Shown here: positions 1 through 6,401 of the stretch, in pieces
How the letters are laid out: each line of letters opens with the position of its first letter
How positions within the stretch are numbered: the first letter of the stretch is position 1
Program-made: the position numbers and the translations under genes
Notes under the pieces: generated by a model
Told to the model about the DNA's origin: nothing
Database searches by the model: none
What the model saw: the letters and a program-made list of their open reading frames with translations, nothing else
Assembly: GCA_036260415.1 (NCBI GenBank)
Contig: DASZZX010000225.1
Location: 1-12,142 of the forward strand
Reading direction: 5' to 3'
Length of the DNA stretch: 12,142 nt
Source of the DNA: DASZZX01 sp036260415
Lineage (GTDB): Bacteria > Actinomycetota > Nitriliruptoria > Nitriliruptorales > JAHWKO01

Positions 1-121
1 ACCGTTCGCGGACCGCCCCTTCCTTGGCGCCGGCGTGGCGCCACCAGTCGCGTTCGAAGTCGAGGATGGCACGCTCCCGCGCGTCCAGTCGGCGGGCCTC
101 CCCGGTGTCGTGATGGTCCAT
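1..121 (-). CDS. DUF3263 family protein, N-terminal part (runs off the window)
   Basis: Only the first 40 codons are in the window. After a short charged leader (MDHHDTGEARRLDARE) the protein reads RAILDFERDWWRHAGAKEGA. This is the conserved start of the DUF3263 family, small actinobacterial proteins of unknown function with a predicted helical fold. The ATG at 121 has a canonical ribosome binding site (GGAGGT) 9 nt upstream, so the start is well supported. A TTGCAC / CATGCT promoter lies just ahead of it. I do not know its function and do not infer one. The family is largely restricted to Actinomycetota, so it helps place the organism. Confidence 0.85.
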   Translation of the reverse strand, partial: MDHHDTGEARRLDARERAILDFERDWWRHAGAKEGAVRER

Positions 122-148
122 GTCGTGCCGACCTCCGTCGCCGGGCCG

Positions 149-177
149 AGCATGCCCGGCGAATCACACCCGTGCAA
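149..177 (-). promoter_or_regulatory. Putative sigma-A type promoter of the DUF3263 gene
   Basis: On the minus strand TTGCAC (172-177) and CATGCT (149-154) are separated by exactly 17 nt. Transcription would start near 142, about 20 nt before the ATG, leaving room for the GGAGGT site. It is found by eye from consensus only. Confidence 0.5.
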
Positions 178-227
178 CTAGGCTGACCCGCTGGCGGATG
201 CGCCGTGCGACGCCGTGGAGCACCGCC

Positions 228-255
228 TGACACGGCCCGCCACGAGCCGGTGTCA
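228..255. repeat. Interrupted inverted repeat upstream of the tRNA gene
   Basis: TGACAC (228-233) and GTGTCA (250-255) are perfect inverted arms. A GGC/GCC pair extends them after one bulged base. The dyad lies about 10 nt upstream of the putative tRNA -10 element and between two divergently oriented genes. It could be an operator or simply an RNA hairpin; nothing in the sequence decides. Confidence 0.4.
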
Positions 256-264
256 GCCGGCCGG

Positions 265-270
265 TACTCT
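265..270 (+). promoter_or_regulatory. Putative -10 element of the tRNA-Thr promoter
   Basis: TACTCT fits the actinobacterial TANNNT -10 pattern and ends 15 nt before the mature tRNA 5' end. No good -35 hexamer is seen 16-18 nt upstream, so the call is weak. Confidence 0.3.
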
Positions 271-285
271 CGGGCCGGTGCGCTC

Positions 286-358
286 GCCGGGTTAGCTCAG
301 CTGGTAGAGCGACGCTCTTGTAAAGCGTTGGCCGTCGGTTCGAGTCCGACACCCGGCT
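286..358 (+). tRNA. tRNA-Thr (anticodon UGU)
   Basis: A complete 73-nt cloverleaf is present. The acceptor stem is GCCGGGT (286-292) with ACCCGGC (351-357). The D stem is GCTC/GAGC, the anticodon stem ACGCT/AGCGT with loop CTTGTAA, and the T stem GTCGG/CCGAC with loop TTCGAGT. The anticodon TGT at 319-321 reads threonine ACA codons and, with a modified U34, probably ACG. G1-C72 and C2-G71 fit threonine tRNA identity. CCA is not encoded, so it must be added after transcription. The gene stands alone on the plus strand between two minus-strand genes. The downstream ArsR-rhodanese gene overlaps it antisense by 62 nt. Confidence 0.97.
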
Positions 359-1037
359 CGACCGGGAGGCCGGCCCGCCGCCACTCGGGGTAACCGTCCT
401 CGAGCCGGCGGGCGCGGATCCCACGGTCGTCCAGGCGGCGCACCGCCTCGTCCGCGTAGACGCAGTACGGACCCCGGCAGTAAGCCACGACCTCGACCTG
501 CTCCGGCACGGACGCCAGCTCCTCCTCCACCCGCGACAGCGGCACCGAGCGCGCCCCCGGGATGTGCCCGGCCGCGTACTCCAGCTCGGGTCGGACGTCC
601 CACACGATGACCTCACCGCGGCGCAGTCGTCGCAGCAGCTCCGCACGGGTCATCGGCTCGAGGTCGTCGCGTCGGCCCAGGTAGGCGGCTGCGAGACGGT
701 CGACCTCGGCGACCTGCTCGGCGGCGACGTCGCGGATCGCCGCCCATAGGTCGGCGACCCGTTCGTTCGCCAGCGCGTAGACGACCCTGGTGCCCTCCCG
801 ACGGGTGGTCAGCAGCCCCGCCCGTGCCAGCCGCCGCAGATGGTGGGAGGTGTTGGCCACCGACTGCTCGATCGCACCGGCGACCTCCTCCACCGACCGT
901 TCCCCCTGCGCGAGCAGCTCAAGGATCTCGGCCCGGCGGCCGCTGCCGAGCGCCTTGGCGACCGACGCCAGCGCCGCGAACAACGCGTCCTTCGCGGCCC
1001 GCGACCCCACCGCGCTGGCACCACCGTCACGCGCCAC
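297..1037 (-). CDS. ArsR-family transcriptional regulator fused to a rhodanese domain
   Basis: This is a 246-residue protein. Residues about 16-105 form an ArsR winged helix, with recognition region SVANTSHHLRRLARAGLL and wing TTRREGTRVVYAL. The metal-site motif ELCVCDL of classic arsenic or cadmium sensors is absent, so metal sensing is unlikely. Residues about 128-226 form a rhodanese domain: WDVRPELEYAAGHIPGA, then the catalytic loop YCRGPYC with Cys187. The same architecture is known in actinobacteria (for example M. tuberculosis Rv0324). I infer a regulator whose rhodanese cysteine senses or handles persulfide. The GTG at 1037 follows GGGAGG with a rather short 4-nt spacer; an in-frame GTG at 1055 lacks a binding site. 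The gene begins 101 nt after thiI. Oddly, the domain should end near GLPVEPG, but no stop occurs there. The last 19 codons are antisense to tRNA-Thr and end at a TGA inside it. Confidence 0.9.
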   Translation of the reverse strand: MARDGGASAVGSRAAKDALFAALASVAKALGSGRRAEILELLAQGERSVEEVAGAIEQSVANTSHHLRRLARAGLLTTRREGTRVVYALANERVADLWAAIRDVAAEQVAEVDRLAAAYLGRRDDLEPMTRAELLRRLRRGEVIVWDVRPELEYAAGHIPGARSVPLSRVEEELASVPEQVEVVAYCRGPYCVYADEAVRRLDDRGIRARRLEDGYPEWRRAGLPVEPGVGLEPTANALQERRSTS

Positions 1038-1066
1038 CCCGCCTCCCGTCCCCACCGGGTCGTCGG

Positions 1067-1072
1067 AGGGTA
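1067..1072 (-). promoter_or_regulatory. Possible -10 element of the ArsR-rhodanese gene
   Basis: On the minus strand TACCCT, the same hexamer as in the carD promoter, lies about 30 nt ahead of the GTG start. There is no recognisable -35 hexamer. The gene could equally be read from thiI. Confidence 0.25.
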
Positions 1073-1138
1073 CGTCGGTGGTGTGCGAGGCGTGCCGACC
1101 GTCCGCCGGTCCCGACGTGGCGGCGTGCTGCCCCGGCC

Positions 1139-2548
1139 TCACGACGCGCCGGCTGCCGCCCTGGCGGCCTCCGCACGTCCCGGGCCCGGCGCTGCCACCC
1201 GGGACGTCACCAGCTGAACGGCCACGTCCCTGCCACCGTTCGCCAGACGCGTGGCGCGGTGGACGGCTCGCCCCCCGGTGAGGACCACCGGCCCCTCCGT
1301 GGGGATCCGCTCGCCGTCGGCGACCAGGACGGCGCCCGCGGGGGGCCGGTCCACAACCGGCACGAGGTCCATGCCCGGCAGCCAGTGCTCCAGCGCGACG
1401 ACGCGTCGCGGCAGGGGCCCGTCGTCGAGGGCCTGCAACGCGAGAGTCCGCGCCCGCAGCAGCTCGGGTGCGCGTGCGGCGACCGCCACGGGCCGGCCAC
1501 CTGACAGGTCGCACAGCTCCACCGCGCGGGCGGACAGCTCCTGGGTGCCGATCGTCCGTGCCCTGTCGATGATCTCGTGCTTGTCCAGTCCGGTGAGCGG
1601 TCGCAGCACGAGCCGCGAGCACACCGCGTCGATCTCGTGCAGGTGGCGCAACGTCTGGCTCGACACCTGCCCGACCGACTCGCCGGTCACCAGTGCCGGT
1701 ACGTCCAACTCGCCGGCGAGGCGGTCGGCGGCGGACAGCATGAGCTGCTTCAGGACGACCTGACGGTAGGTCGGGGGGACCGCGGTCGAGATGGCCCGCT
1801 CGACCGCCGCGAAGTCGATCACCCATGCCAGCGGGCTGGTGCCGGTGCCCCACGTCCGCCACAGCTGCGACGCCACCGCCAGGGCGTGATCGGTCTGGGC
1901 GCAGCGCAGCTGAAGGTGGAGGAAGTCGACGGGGCTGCCCCTGCGCATGATCAGCCACGCCGCCACGGGTGAGTCGAAGCCTCCGGAGAGCAGCGACAGG
2001 CAGGGCTCCTGGGTGCCCAGGGGCAGCCCACCCGGCCCGTCCCAGGCACGGTCGACGACCCATGCGCGGTCCTGGACCACCAGCACCGTCACCGTGACCT
2101 CCGGGTGGTCGAGGTCGACCCCGGACGAGTACGGCAGCAGTCGGGCGCCGATCACCCGCTCGGCGTCCATCGAGCCGAAGTCGTGCTCGCCGTGGCGGCG
2201 CACCCGCACCGCGAAGGTGCGTCCGGCCACGGCCGTGCGGGCACTGGCCGCGACGGCGTCGGCGAGGTCCGCCAGACCCGTCCAGGCCACCGGCGTGGCC
2301 CGCTCCACGCGCTGGATGCCGAAGACGTGCCGCGCCGCGTCCGCGTCCCGGTCGGGGTCGTCGGTGGGGATCGCGAGCCTGCCCGAATCCAGCCGCAGGA
2401 CGCCCGCCGGGCGACCAGACCGCGACAGCGCAGCCTGCAGGTTCTCGACCAGGACGCGCCGGAAGCGTCGGCGGGTCCCCACCGACTTGGTGTAGACCTC
2501 CGCGGACAACGTGACGACGAGCACACGGTCGGCGTGCGCGAGGCTCAC
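1139..2548 (-). CDS. thiI: tRNA 4-thiouridine sulfurtransferase ThiI, without rhodanese domain
   Basis: This 469-residue protein adenylates U8 of tRNA for thiolation and in many bacteria also supplies sulfur for the thiamin thiazole. It is soluble and works with a cysteine desulfurase. Visible in order: an N-terminal ferredoxin-like/THUMP region (FGIQR at 76-80, FAVRVRR near 112-118), the PP-loop SGGFDSP (188-194), GESVGQVSSQT (289-299), RPLTGLDKHEI (316-326), and Cys346, which aligns with E. coli Cys344, the disulfide partner in sulfur transfer. The E. coli C-terminal rhodanese domain with Cys456 is absent, and no cysteine follows Cys346. Instead there is a tail of about 120 residues that I cannot assign; rhodanese-free ThiI of Bacillus is about 400 residues long. 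I chose GTG at 2548 because GGAGGG sits 6 nt ahead; a GTG at 2593 has no binding site. The next gene supplies a rhodanese domain. Confidence 0.9.
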   Translation of the reverse strand: MSLAHADRVLVVTLSAEVYTKSVGTRRRFRRVLVENLQAALSRSGRPAGVLRLDSGRLAIPTDDPDRDADAARHVFGIQRVERATPVAWTGLADLADAVAASARTAVAGRTFAVRVRRHGEHDFGSMDAERVIGARLLPYSSGVDLDHPEVTVTVLVVQDRAWVVDRAWDGPGGLPLGTQEPCLSLLSGGFDSPVAAWLIMRRGSPVDFLHLQLRCAQTDHALAVASQLWRTWGTGTSPLAWVIDFAAVERAISTAVPPTYRQVVLKQLMLSAADRLAGELDVPALVTGESVGQVSSQTLRHLHEIDAVCSRLVLRPLTGLDKHEIIDRARTIGTQELSARAVELCDLSGGRPVAVAARAPELLRARTLALQALDDGPLPRRVVALEHWLPGMDLVPVVDRPPAGAVLVADGERIPTEGPVVLTGGRAVHRATRLANGGRDVAVQLVTSRVAAPGPGRAEAARAAAGAS

Positions 2549-2581
2549 GGACTCCCTCCGGCTGGCGACCTGGCGTCGCGA

Positions 2582-2606
2582 GCCGCCCCGCACGACGGCG
2601 GGCGGC
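2582..2606 (-). terminator. GC-rich hairpin between sigH and thiI
   Basis: The arms GCCGCCCCGC (2582-2591) and GCGGGCGGC (2598-2606) pair over 9 bp with one bulge and a 6-nt loop. The hairpin begins 16 nt after the sigH stop codon. No U-tract follows, so it is either a U-less actinobacterial terminator, an mRNA-stabilising structure, or an attenuator ahead of thiI. Confidence 0.45.
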
Positions 2607-2621
2607 GTCTCGACGGTACCG

Positions 2622-3269
2622 TCAGACGCCCAGGTGCTGCTCGAGCTTGCGCTTGACGCGCTGCAGCGCGTTGTCCACCGACTTCACGTGACGCCCGAGC
2701 ACCTCGGCGATCTCCTGGTAGCTGCGCCCTTCCACGTACAGCTCGAGCACCTCCGACTCGAGGCCGGACAGCAGCTCGGAGAAGGCGGCCTGCAGGCGCC
2801 GCACCTCGTCGGAGGCGATCACGATCCGCAGCGGGTCCGCGTCGTCCTCCACCGCGACCAGGTCGGCGATGGTGCGGGCCTCCCCGCGGTTGGCCGAGTG
2901 GGGCCGTTCGAAGGAGATGTAGCTGTTGAGCGGGACGTGCTTCTGGCGGGTGGCGGTCTTGATGGCCGTCAGGATCTGGCGGGTGATGCACAGCTCGGCG
3001 AACGACCGGAAGGACGACGGATGGTCAGGCACGTAGTCGCGGATCGCCTTGTACAGGCCGATCAGGCCCTCCTGCACGATGTCCTCGCGGTCGCCGCCGA
3101 CGAGGAAGTAGGAGTGTGCCTTGGCGCGCGCGAAGCGCCGGTAGCGTTCCAGGAGCTGACGCAGGGCCAGCTCGTCGCCGTTTCTGGCGCGCGCCACCAG
3201 CTCGTCGTCGTCGGACGCCGACGTGGGGGCGGGGGACCGTTCGTCCCCGGCCACCCTGACGCGACGCAC
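2622..3269 (-). CDS. sigH: RNA polymerase sigma factor, SigH/Spo0H-like
   Basis: This is a 215-residue sigma-70 family factor; B. subtilis SigH has 218. The region 2 core YFLVGGDREDIVQEGLIGLY, followed by KAIRDY, is almost the Bacillus sequence. So are FAELCITRQILTAIKTATRQ, KHVPLNSYIS and the region 4 helix-turn-helix GRSYQEIAEVLGRHVKSVDN with ALQRVKRKLEQ. In Bacillus SigH controls the transition phase, competence and early sporulation; the target genes here cannot be seen. It should not be confused with mycobacterial SigH, which is an ECF factor. GTG at 3269 has GGGAGG about 10 nt upstream and gives the family length. GTG at 3254 is an alternative with a weaker site. The position directly downstream of rlmB matches the Bacillus order. 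The leader holds a perfect hairpin, which may affect expression. Confidence 0.93.
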   Translation of the reverse strand: MRRVRVAGDERSPAPTSASDDDELVARARNGDELALRQLLERYRRFARAKAHSYFLVGGDREDIVQEGLIGLYKAIRDYVPDHPSSFRSFAELCITRQILTAIKTATRQKHVPLNSYISFERPHSANRGEARTIADLVAVEDDADPLRIVIASDEVRRLQAAFSELLSGLESEVLELYVEGRSYQEIAEVLGRHVKSVDNALQRVKRKLEQHLGV

Positions 3270-3294
3270 AGCCAGGTGCCCTCCCGCTCGCGGC

Positions 3295-3313
3295 GGCGAC
3301 CCCCAGGGTCGCC
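3295..3313 (-). promoter_or_regulatory. Perfect hairpin in the sigH leader
   Basis: GGCGACC (3295-3301) and GGTCGCC (3307-3313) form a perfect 7-bp stem with a 5-nt loop. It lies between the rlmB stop and the sigH ribosome binding site, about 12 nt ahead of the GGGAGG. There is no U-tract. It could terminate rlmB transcripts or control sigH translation. Confidence 0.45.
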
Positions 3314-3354
3314 TCGGTAGGGTGAACGACCACCCGACCGCGCGGTGACGGACG

Positions 3355-3370
3355 GTCGGACAGTCGGACA
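3355..3370. repeat. Tandem 8-bp direct repeat upstream of sigH
   Basis: Two exact copies of GTCGGACA (3355-3362 and 3363-3370) abut each other, just downstream of the putative sigH -10. A degenerate third unit precedes them. Binding of a regulator is possible but unsupported beyond position. Confidence 0.5.
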
Positions 3371-3376
3371 TCGCGC

Positions 3377-3382
3377 AGCGTA
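3377..3382 (-). promoter_or_regulatory. Possible -10 element of sigH
   Basis: On the minus strand TACGCT fits TANNNT and lies about 108 nt ahead of the sigH start, immediately after the rlmB stop. No convincing -35 is seen. No Bacillus-type SigH promoter (AGGA...GAAT) is recognisable, so autoregulation is not indicated. Confidence 0.28.
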
Positions 3383-3408
3383 GCGAGCCGCCGGTCGGCC
3401 GTGCCGGT

Positions 3409-4248
3409 TCAGACGTCAGGTCGGCCAGGGCCCGTTGTCCCGGCAGGAGGCGCGCCGGTCGGCGCCGCCTCCTCCCGCCTCCGGCGCGCCTCGTACAGGA
3501 CCACCGCCGCCGCGATCGAGGCGTTGAGAGACCGCACACGGCCGCGCATGGGCAGCGCGACCAGCTGGTCGCACGTCTCGGCGGTCAACCGTGCCAGTCC
3601 GCGCCCCTCGGCCCCGACCACCACGACGACCGGCTCGGTCAGCAGGTCACAGGCGGTCAGCTGCGTGTCCCCGTCCGCGTCGAGCCCGACCGCCCAGACC
3701 TGCCGTTCACCCAGCTCCCCCAGGGCGCGCACCAGGTTGGTGACCCGGCCCACCGGCAGGTGGGCGAACGCGCCGGCTGCCGCCTTCTCGGCCGCCGGCG
3801 TCACCCCGACCGCCCGGCGGGCGGGCACCAGCAGGCCGTGCGCCCCCACTGCCTCGGCGGTGCGGGCGATCGAACCCAGGTTGTGCGGGTCGGTCACCCC
3901 GTCCAACGCCACGAGCAGCGGCGCCTCGCTGTGCGGGACCGCCGCCAGCAGGTCGCCGAGCTGCCGGTAGGCGAACGGCGGTGCGACCGCCACCAGCCCT
4001 TGGTGGGCGGTCCCGTGCGTGAGATCGTCGAGCGCTTCCCGTCCAACGCTCCGCACGGCGATGCCCGCCGCCGCCGCCAGGTCGAGGATCTCCTGCACAG
4101 GAGCCGACAGGTGCCGCTGCTGCGCGACGTGCAGCTCCTCCACAGTCGCGCCCGAACGCAGCAGCTCGCGCACGGGGTGCACCCCTGCCACGATCCGGGC
4201 CGGGGCGGACCGCCGCCGGCCCGCACGGCGCTGCGGCCGATCCTGCAT
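3409..4248 (-). CDS. rlmB: 23S rRNA 2'-O-ribose methyltransferase, RlmB/TrmH (SpoU) family
   Basis: This 279-residue SPOUT enzyme uses S-adenosylmethionine to methylate a ribose 2'-OH. RlmB modifies a G in the 23S rRNA peptidyl-transferase region. An N-terminal substrate-binding domain starts at IVAGVHPVRELL (19-30). The SpoU motifs follow: motif 1 DGVTDPHNLGSIARTAEAVG (117-135), motif 2 VVVGAEGRGLARL (about 209-221), and motif 3 LPMRGRVRSLNASIAAAV (232-249), which form the trefoil knot. The ATG at 4248 has GGAGGT 5 nt upstream and is preferred over upstream in-frame starts lacking a site. The tail is rich in Pro, Gly and Thr and probably disordered. It follows cysS by 110 nt, as in Bacillus and mycobacteria. 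The exact methylated base is inferred from the family. Confidence 0.92.
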   Translation of the reverse strand: MQDRPQRRAGRRRSAPARIVAGVHPVRELLRSGATVEELHVAQQRHLSAPVQEILDLAAAAGIAVRSVGREALDDLTHGTAHQGLVAVAPPFAYRQLGDLLAAVPHSEAPLLVALDGVTDPHNLGSIARTAEAVGAHGLLVPARRAVGVTPAAEKAAAGAFAHLPVGRVTNLVRALGELGERQVWAVGLDADGDTQLTACDLLTEPVVVVVGAEGRGLARLTAETCDQLVALPMRGRVRSLNASIAAAVVLYEARRRREEAAPTGAPPAGTTGPGRPDV

Positions 4249-4358
4249 CAGAGACCTCCCGCCCATGACGGCGTCCGCGCGCCGATGGACCCACCGCCTT
4301 CCCGACGCTGTCACCCTTCACCGCACTGGCGCCGGGACTGCGCTCCGGTCAGCCCTGC

Positions 4359-5852
4359 TCAGATCCGCGCGGTGGCCAGCCCTCCCGCTTCCTCCTCCTG
4401 ACCGGGCTGCGGTGCCGGCCGCGGGGTGAGCGAGAAGCGGGGCTCGAGGTGCCAGCGCACCCCGGCGGGACGGTCCTCGACGGTGACACCTGCCCGGCCG
4501 AGCAGGTCGCGGATGGCGTCGGCGGTTGCGAAGTCGCGGGCCTCTCGGGCCTCGTCGCGGCGGCGCAGCAGCTCGTCGACGAGCGGGGCGAAGCGCTCGG
4601 CGAGTTCCTCCGCCGGTCGCAGCGTCGCCTCGATGCCGAGTCCGAGGACCTGGTCGGCGAGATCGACGACCGTCGTGGCGAGAGCGGACACGGCGGCCTG
4701 TGCCTGCGTGTCATCTGCGTCCGCGCGCAGGAGGAGCGCGTTGCCTTCGTTGACGGTCTCGTGCAGGGCCGCCAGCGCACCCGGCAGGTTGAGGTCGTCG
4801 TCGAGCGCCTCCTCGAACGCGGCGACGTGACGCCGCGTGACCTCGGGGTCGGGCTGCACTCCCCCGGACGCTGCGCGTGCGTTGCGCACGAAGGTCACGA
4901 ACGTGTCGAACTCGGCGGCGGCTTCGTCGAGCAGGTCTTCGCTGAACGCCAGCGGCTTGCTGTACGCGGCTGTGGCGTACCACACCCGCATCGCGCCACG
5001 TCCCCACCGGGCGAGCGCGTCCTCGAGGCCGATCACGTTGCCGACGCTCTTGGACATCTTGGCGTCCGCCATCTGCACCATGCCGTTGTGCACCCAGTAA
5101 CGCGCGAACGGCGCCCCGTGGGCGGCTTCGTGCTGCGCGATCTCGTTCTCGTGGTGCGGGAACACAAGGTCGGTGCCACCGCCGTGGATGTCGAAGTCGT
5201 GCCCCAGGTGGCGGGCGGCCATCGCGGAGCACTCGATGTGCCAGCCGGGACGTCCGTCGCCCCAGGGCGAGGACCAAGAGGGTTCACCCGGCTTGGCCGC
5301 CTTCCACAGCGCGAAGTCCGTGGGCTCCTCCTTGACGACCCCGGCGACGTCGGTCGGTTGCTGCGCGTCCTCCAGCCGGCGGCGCGACAACTTCCCGTAG
5401 CCGGGGAAGGAGCGCACCCGGAACAGCACGTTGCCGTCGGAGACGTAGGCGTGGTCGAGGTCGATCAGACGCTGGATCAGCTGCTGCATCTCGGCGATGT
5501 GCGCGGTCGCGCGCGGTTGCACGTCCGGCGGGCGGACGCCCAGCGCGTCCATGGCGCGGTTCCACGCGCGCGTGTAGCGGTCGGCGATCTGGTAGGCCGC
5601 CACCGCCTCCTCGCTGGCGCGGACGATGATCTTGTCGTCCACGTCGGTGACGTTCATCACGAACGTGACGTCGTAGCCGCGGTAGCGCAGGTAACGGTTG
5701 AGCACGTCGAACACGACGGCACAGCGGCCGTGGCCGACGTGCGTGTCGCCGTACACGGTCGGGCCGCAGACGTAGATCGCCGCCTTGCCGTCGTCACGCG
5801 GCTGGAACGGCACCGTCTCACGCGTCAGCGTGTCGTGGAGGTTGAAGGTCAT
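4359..5852 (-). CDS. cysS: Cysteinyl-tRNA synthetase
   Basis: This is a 497-residue class I aminoacyl-tRNA synthetase that charges tRNA-Cys. The HIGH-type motif is HVGHGR (38-43), preceded by YVCGPTVYGDT. The KMSKS motif is intact (KMSKSVGN, 265-272). The expected zinc ligands are present: Cys29, Cys208 in WHIECSAM, and His233 and Glu237 in FPHHENEIAQ. An anticodon-binding helical domain follows. The C-terminus ends in an acidic, Pro-rich tail. The ATG at 5852 has GGGAGG 4 nt upstream. It starts 36 nt after ispF and so probably belongs to the yacL-ispD-ispF unit. The paralogue MshC of mycothiol synthesis is excluded, because MshC has a different C-terminus and is shorter. Confidence 0.97.
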   Translation of the reverse strand: MTFNLHDTLTRETVPFQPRDDGKAAIYVCGPTVYGDTHVGHGRCAVVFDVLNRYLRYRGYDVTFVMNVTDVDDKIIVRASEEAVAAYQIADRYTRAWNRAMDALGVRPPDVQPRATAHIAEMQQLIQRLIDLDHAYVSDGNVLFRVRSFPGYGKLSRRRLEDAQQPTDVAGVVKEEPTDFALWKAAKPGEPSWSSPWGDGRPGWHIECSAMAARHLGHDFDIHGGGTDLVFPHHENEIAQHEAAHGAPFARYWVHNGMVQMADAKMSKSVGNVIGLEDALARWGRGAMRVWYATAAYSKPLAFSEDLLDEAAAEFDTFVTFVRNARAASGGVQPDPEVTRRHVAAFEEALDDDLNLPGALAALHETVNEGNALLLRADADDTQAQAAVSALATTVVDLADQVLGLGIEATLRPAEELAERFAPLVDELLRRRDEAREARDFATADAIRDLLGRAGVTVEDRPAGVRWHLEPRFSLTPRPAPQPGQEEEAGGLATARI

Positions 5853-5888
5853 CAGCCCTCCCGGCTGCCGCGACGCGTCCGGCGCAGC

Positions 5889-6401
5889 CTACGGGTCGCC
5901 GTGCTCACGCTGGTGGGACCGCGCCACGATCGTGCACGCGGCATGCGCCCCGATGCCCTCGCCCCGTCCGAGCGCGCCGAGGGCGTCGGTGCCGGTGATC
6001 TTGACGGAGACCGCGCTGAGCGCGACCCGCGCAGCGTCGGCCAGACGCTGACGCATGGCGGCCCGGTGCTCGGCGAGTCGTGGCTGCTGGGCGACCACGG
6101 TGACGTCGAGGTTGCCGACCTGCCAGCCGTCGGACTCGAGCCGTGCGATCACGTCCTTCAGCAGCCGGACGGAGCTCGCGCCCACCAGCCGCGGGTCGTC
6201 CACCCCGAACAGCGTCCCGAGATCGCCCAGGGCCGCCGCCCCCAGCAGAGCATCCGCCACGGCGTGCACCACCACGTCCGCGTCGGAGTGCCCTGCAAGA
6301 CCTGTGGCGCCCGGGACGGTCACCCCCGCGAGGACGAGAGGGCGTCCCGGCTCGTCGCTGAACGCGTGCACGTCCACACCCGTGCCCACCCGCACGTTCA
6401 C
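5889..6401 (-). CDS. ispF: 2-C-methyl-D-erythritol 2,4-cyclodiphosphate synthase
   Basis: This is a 170-residue enzyme of the MEP isoprenoid pathway. It cyclises CDP-methylerythritol 2-phosphate, releasing CMP; the family is a homotrimer with Zn at the subunit interface. The zinc ligands Asp10 and His12 lie in GVDVHAF and His46 in GHSDADVVVH. The C-terminal signature GRGEGIGAHA is present. The usual ATTTE loop reads ITGTD here (135-139), a small deviation in the CDP-binding area. The start is a GTG at 6401 whose bases overlap the ispD stop (GTGA), with no clear ribosome binding site, which indicates translational coupling to ispD. Confidence 0.96.
   Translation of the reverse strand: MNVRVGTGVDVHAFSDEPGRPLVLAGVTVPGATGLAGHSDADVVVHAVADALLGAAALGDLGTLFGVDDPRLVGASSVRLLKDVIARLESDGWQVGNLDVTVVAQQPRLAEHRAAMRQRLADAARVALSAVSVKITGTDALGALGRGEGIGAHAACTIVARSHQREHGDP

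Noticed and set aside
286..358. tRNA gene as a phage or island attachment site
   Set aside because: No integrase, no direct repeat of the tRNA 3' end and no change in composition is visible in the window.
1038..2063. Extension of the ArsR-rhodanese reading frame upstream to 2063 as one 588-residue protein
   Set aside because: The upstream part is the Arg/Pro/Gly-rich out-of-frame shadow of thiI; the ArsR fold and the GGGAGG site place the start at 1037.
4249..4358. Possible small gene or RNA between cysS and rlmB
   Set aside because: I see no credible start with a binding site, hairpin or promoter in these 110 nt.
4359..5852. CysS-like gene as the mycothiol ligase MshC
   Set aside because: Full length with a long C-terminal anticodon-binding domain, and followed by rlmB as in true cysS loci.
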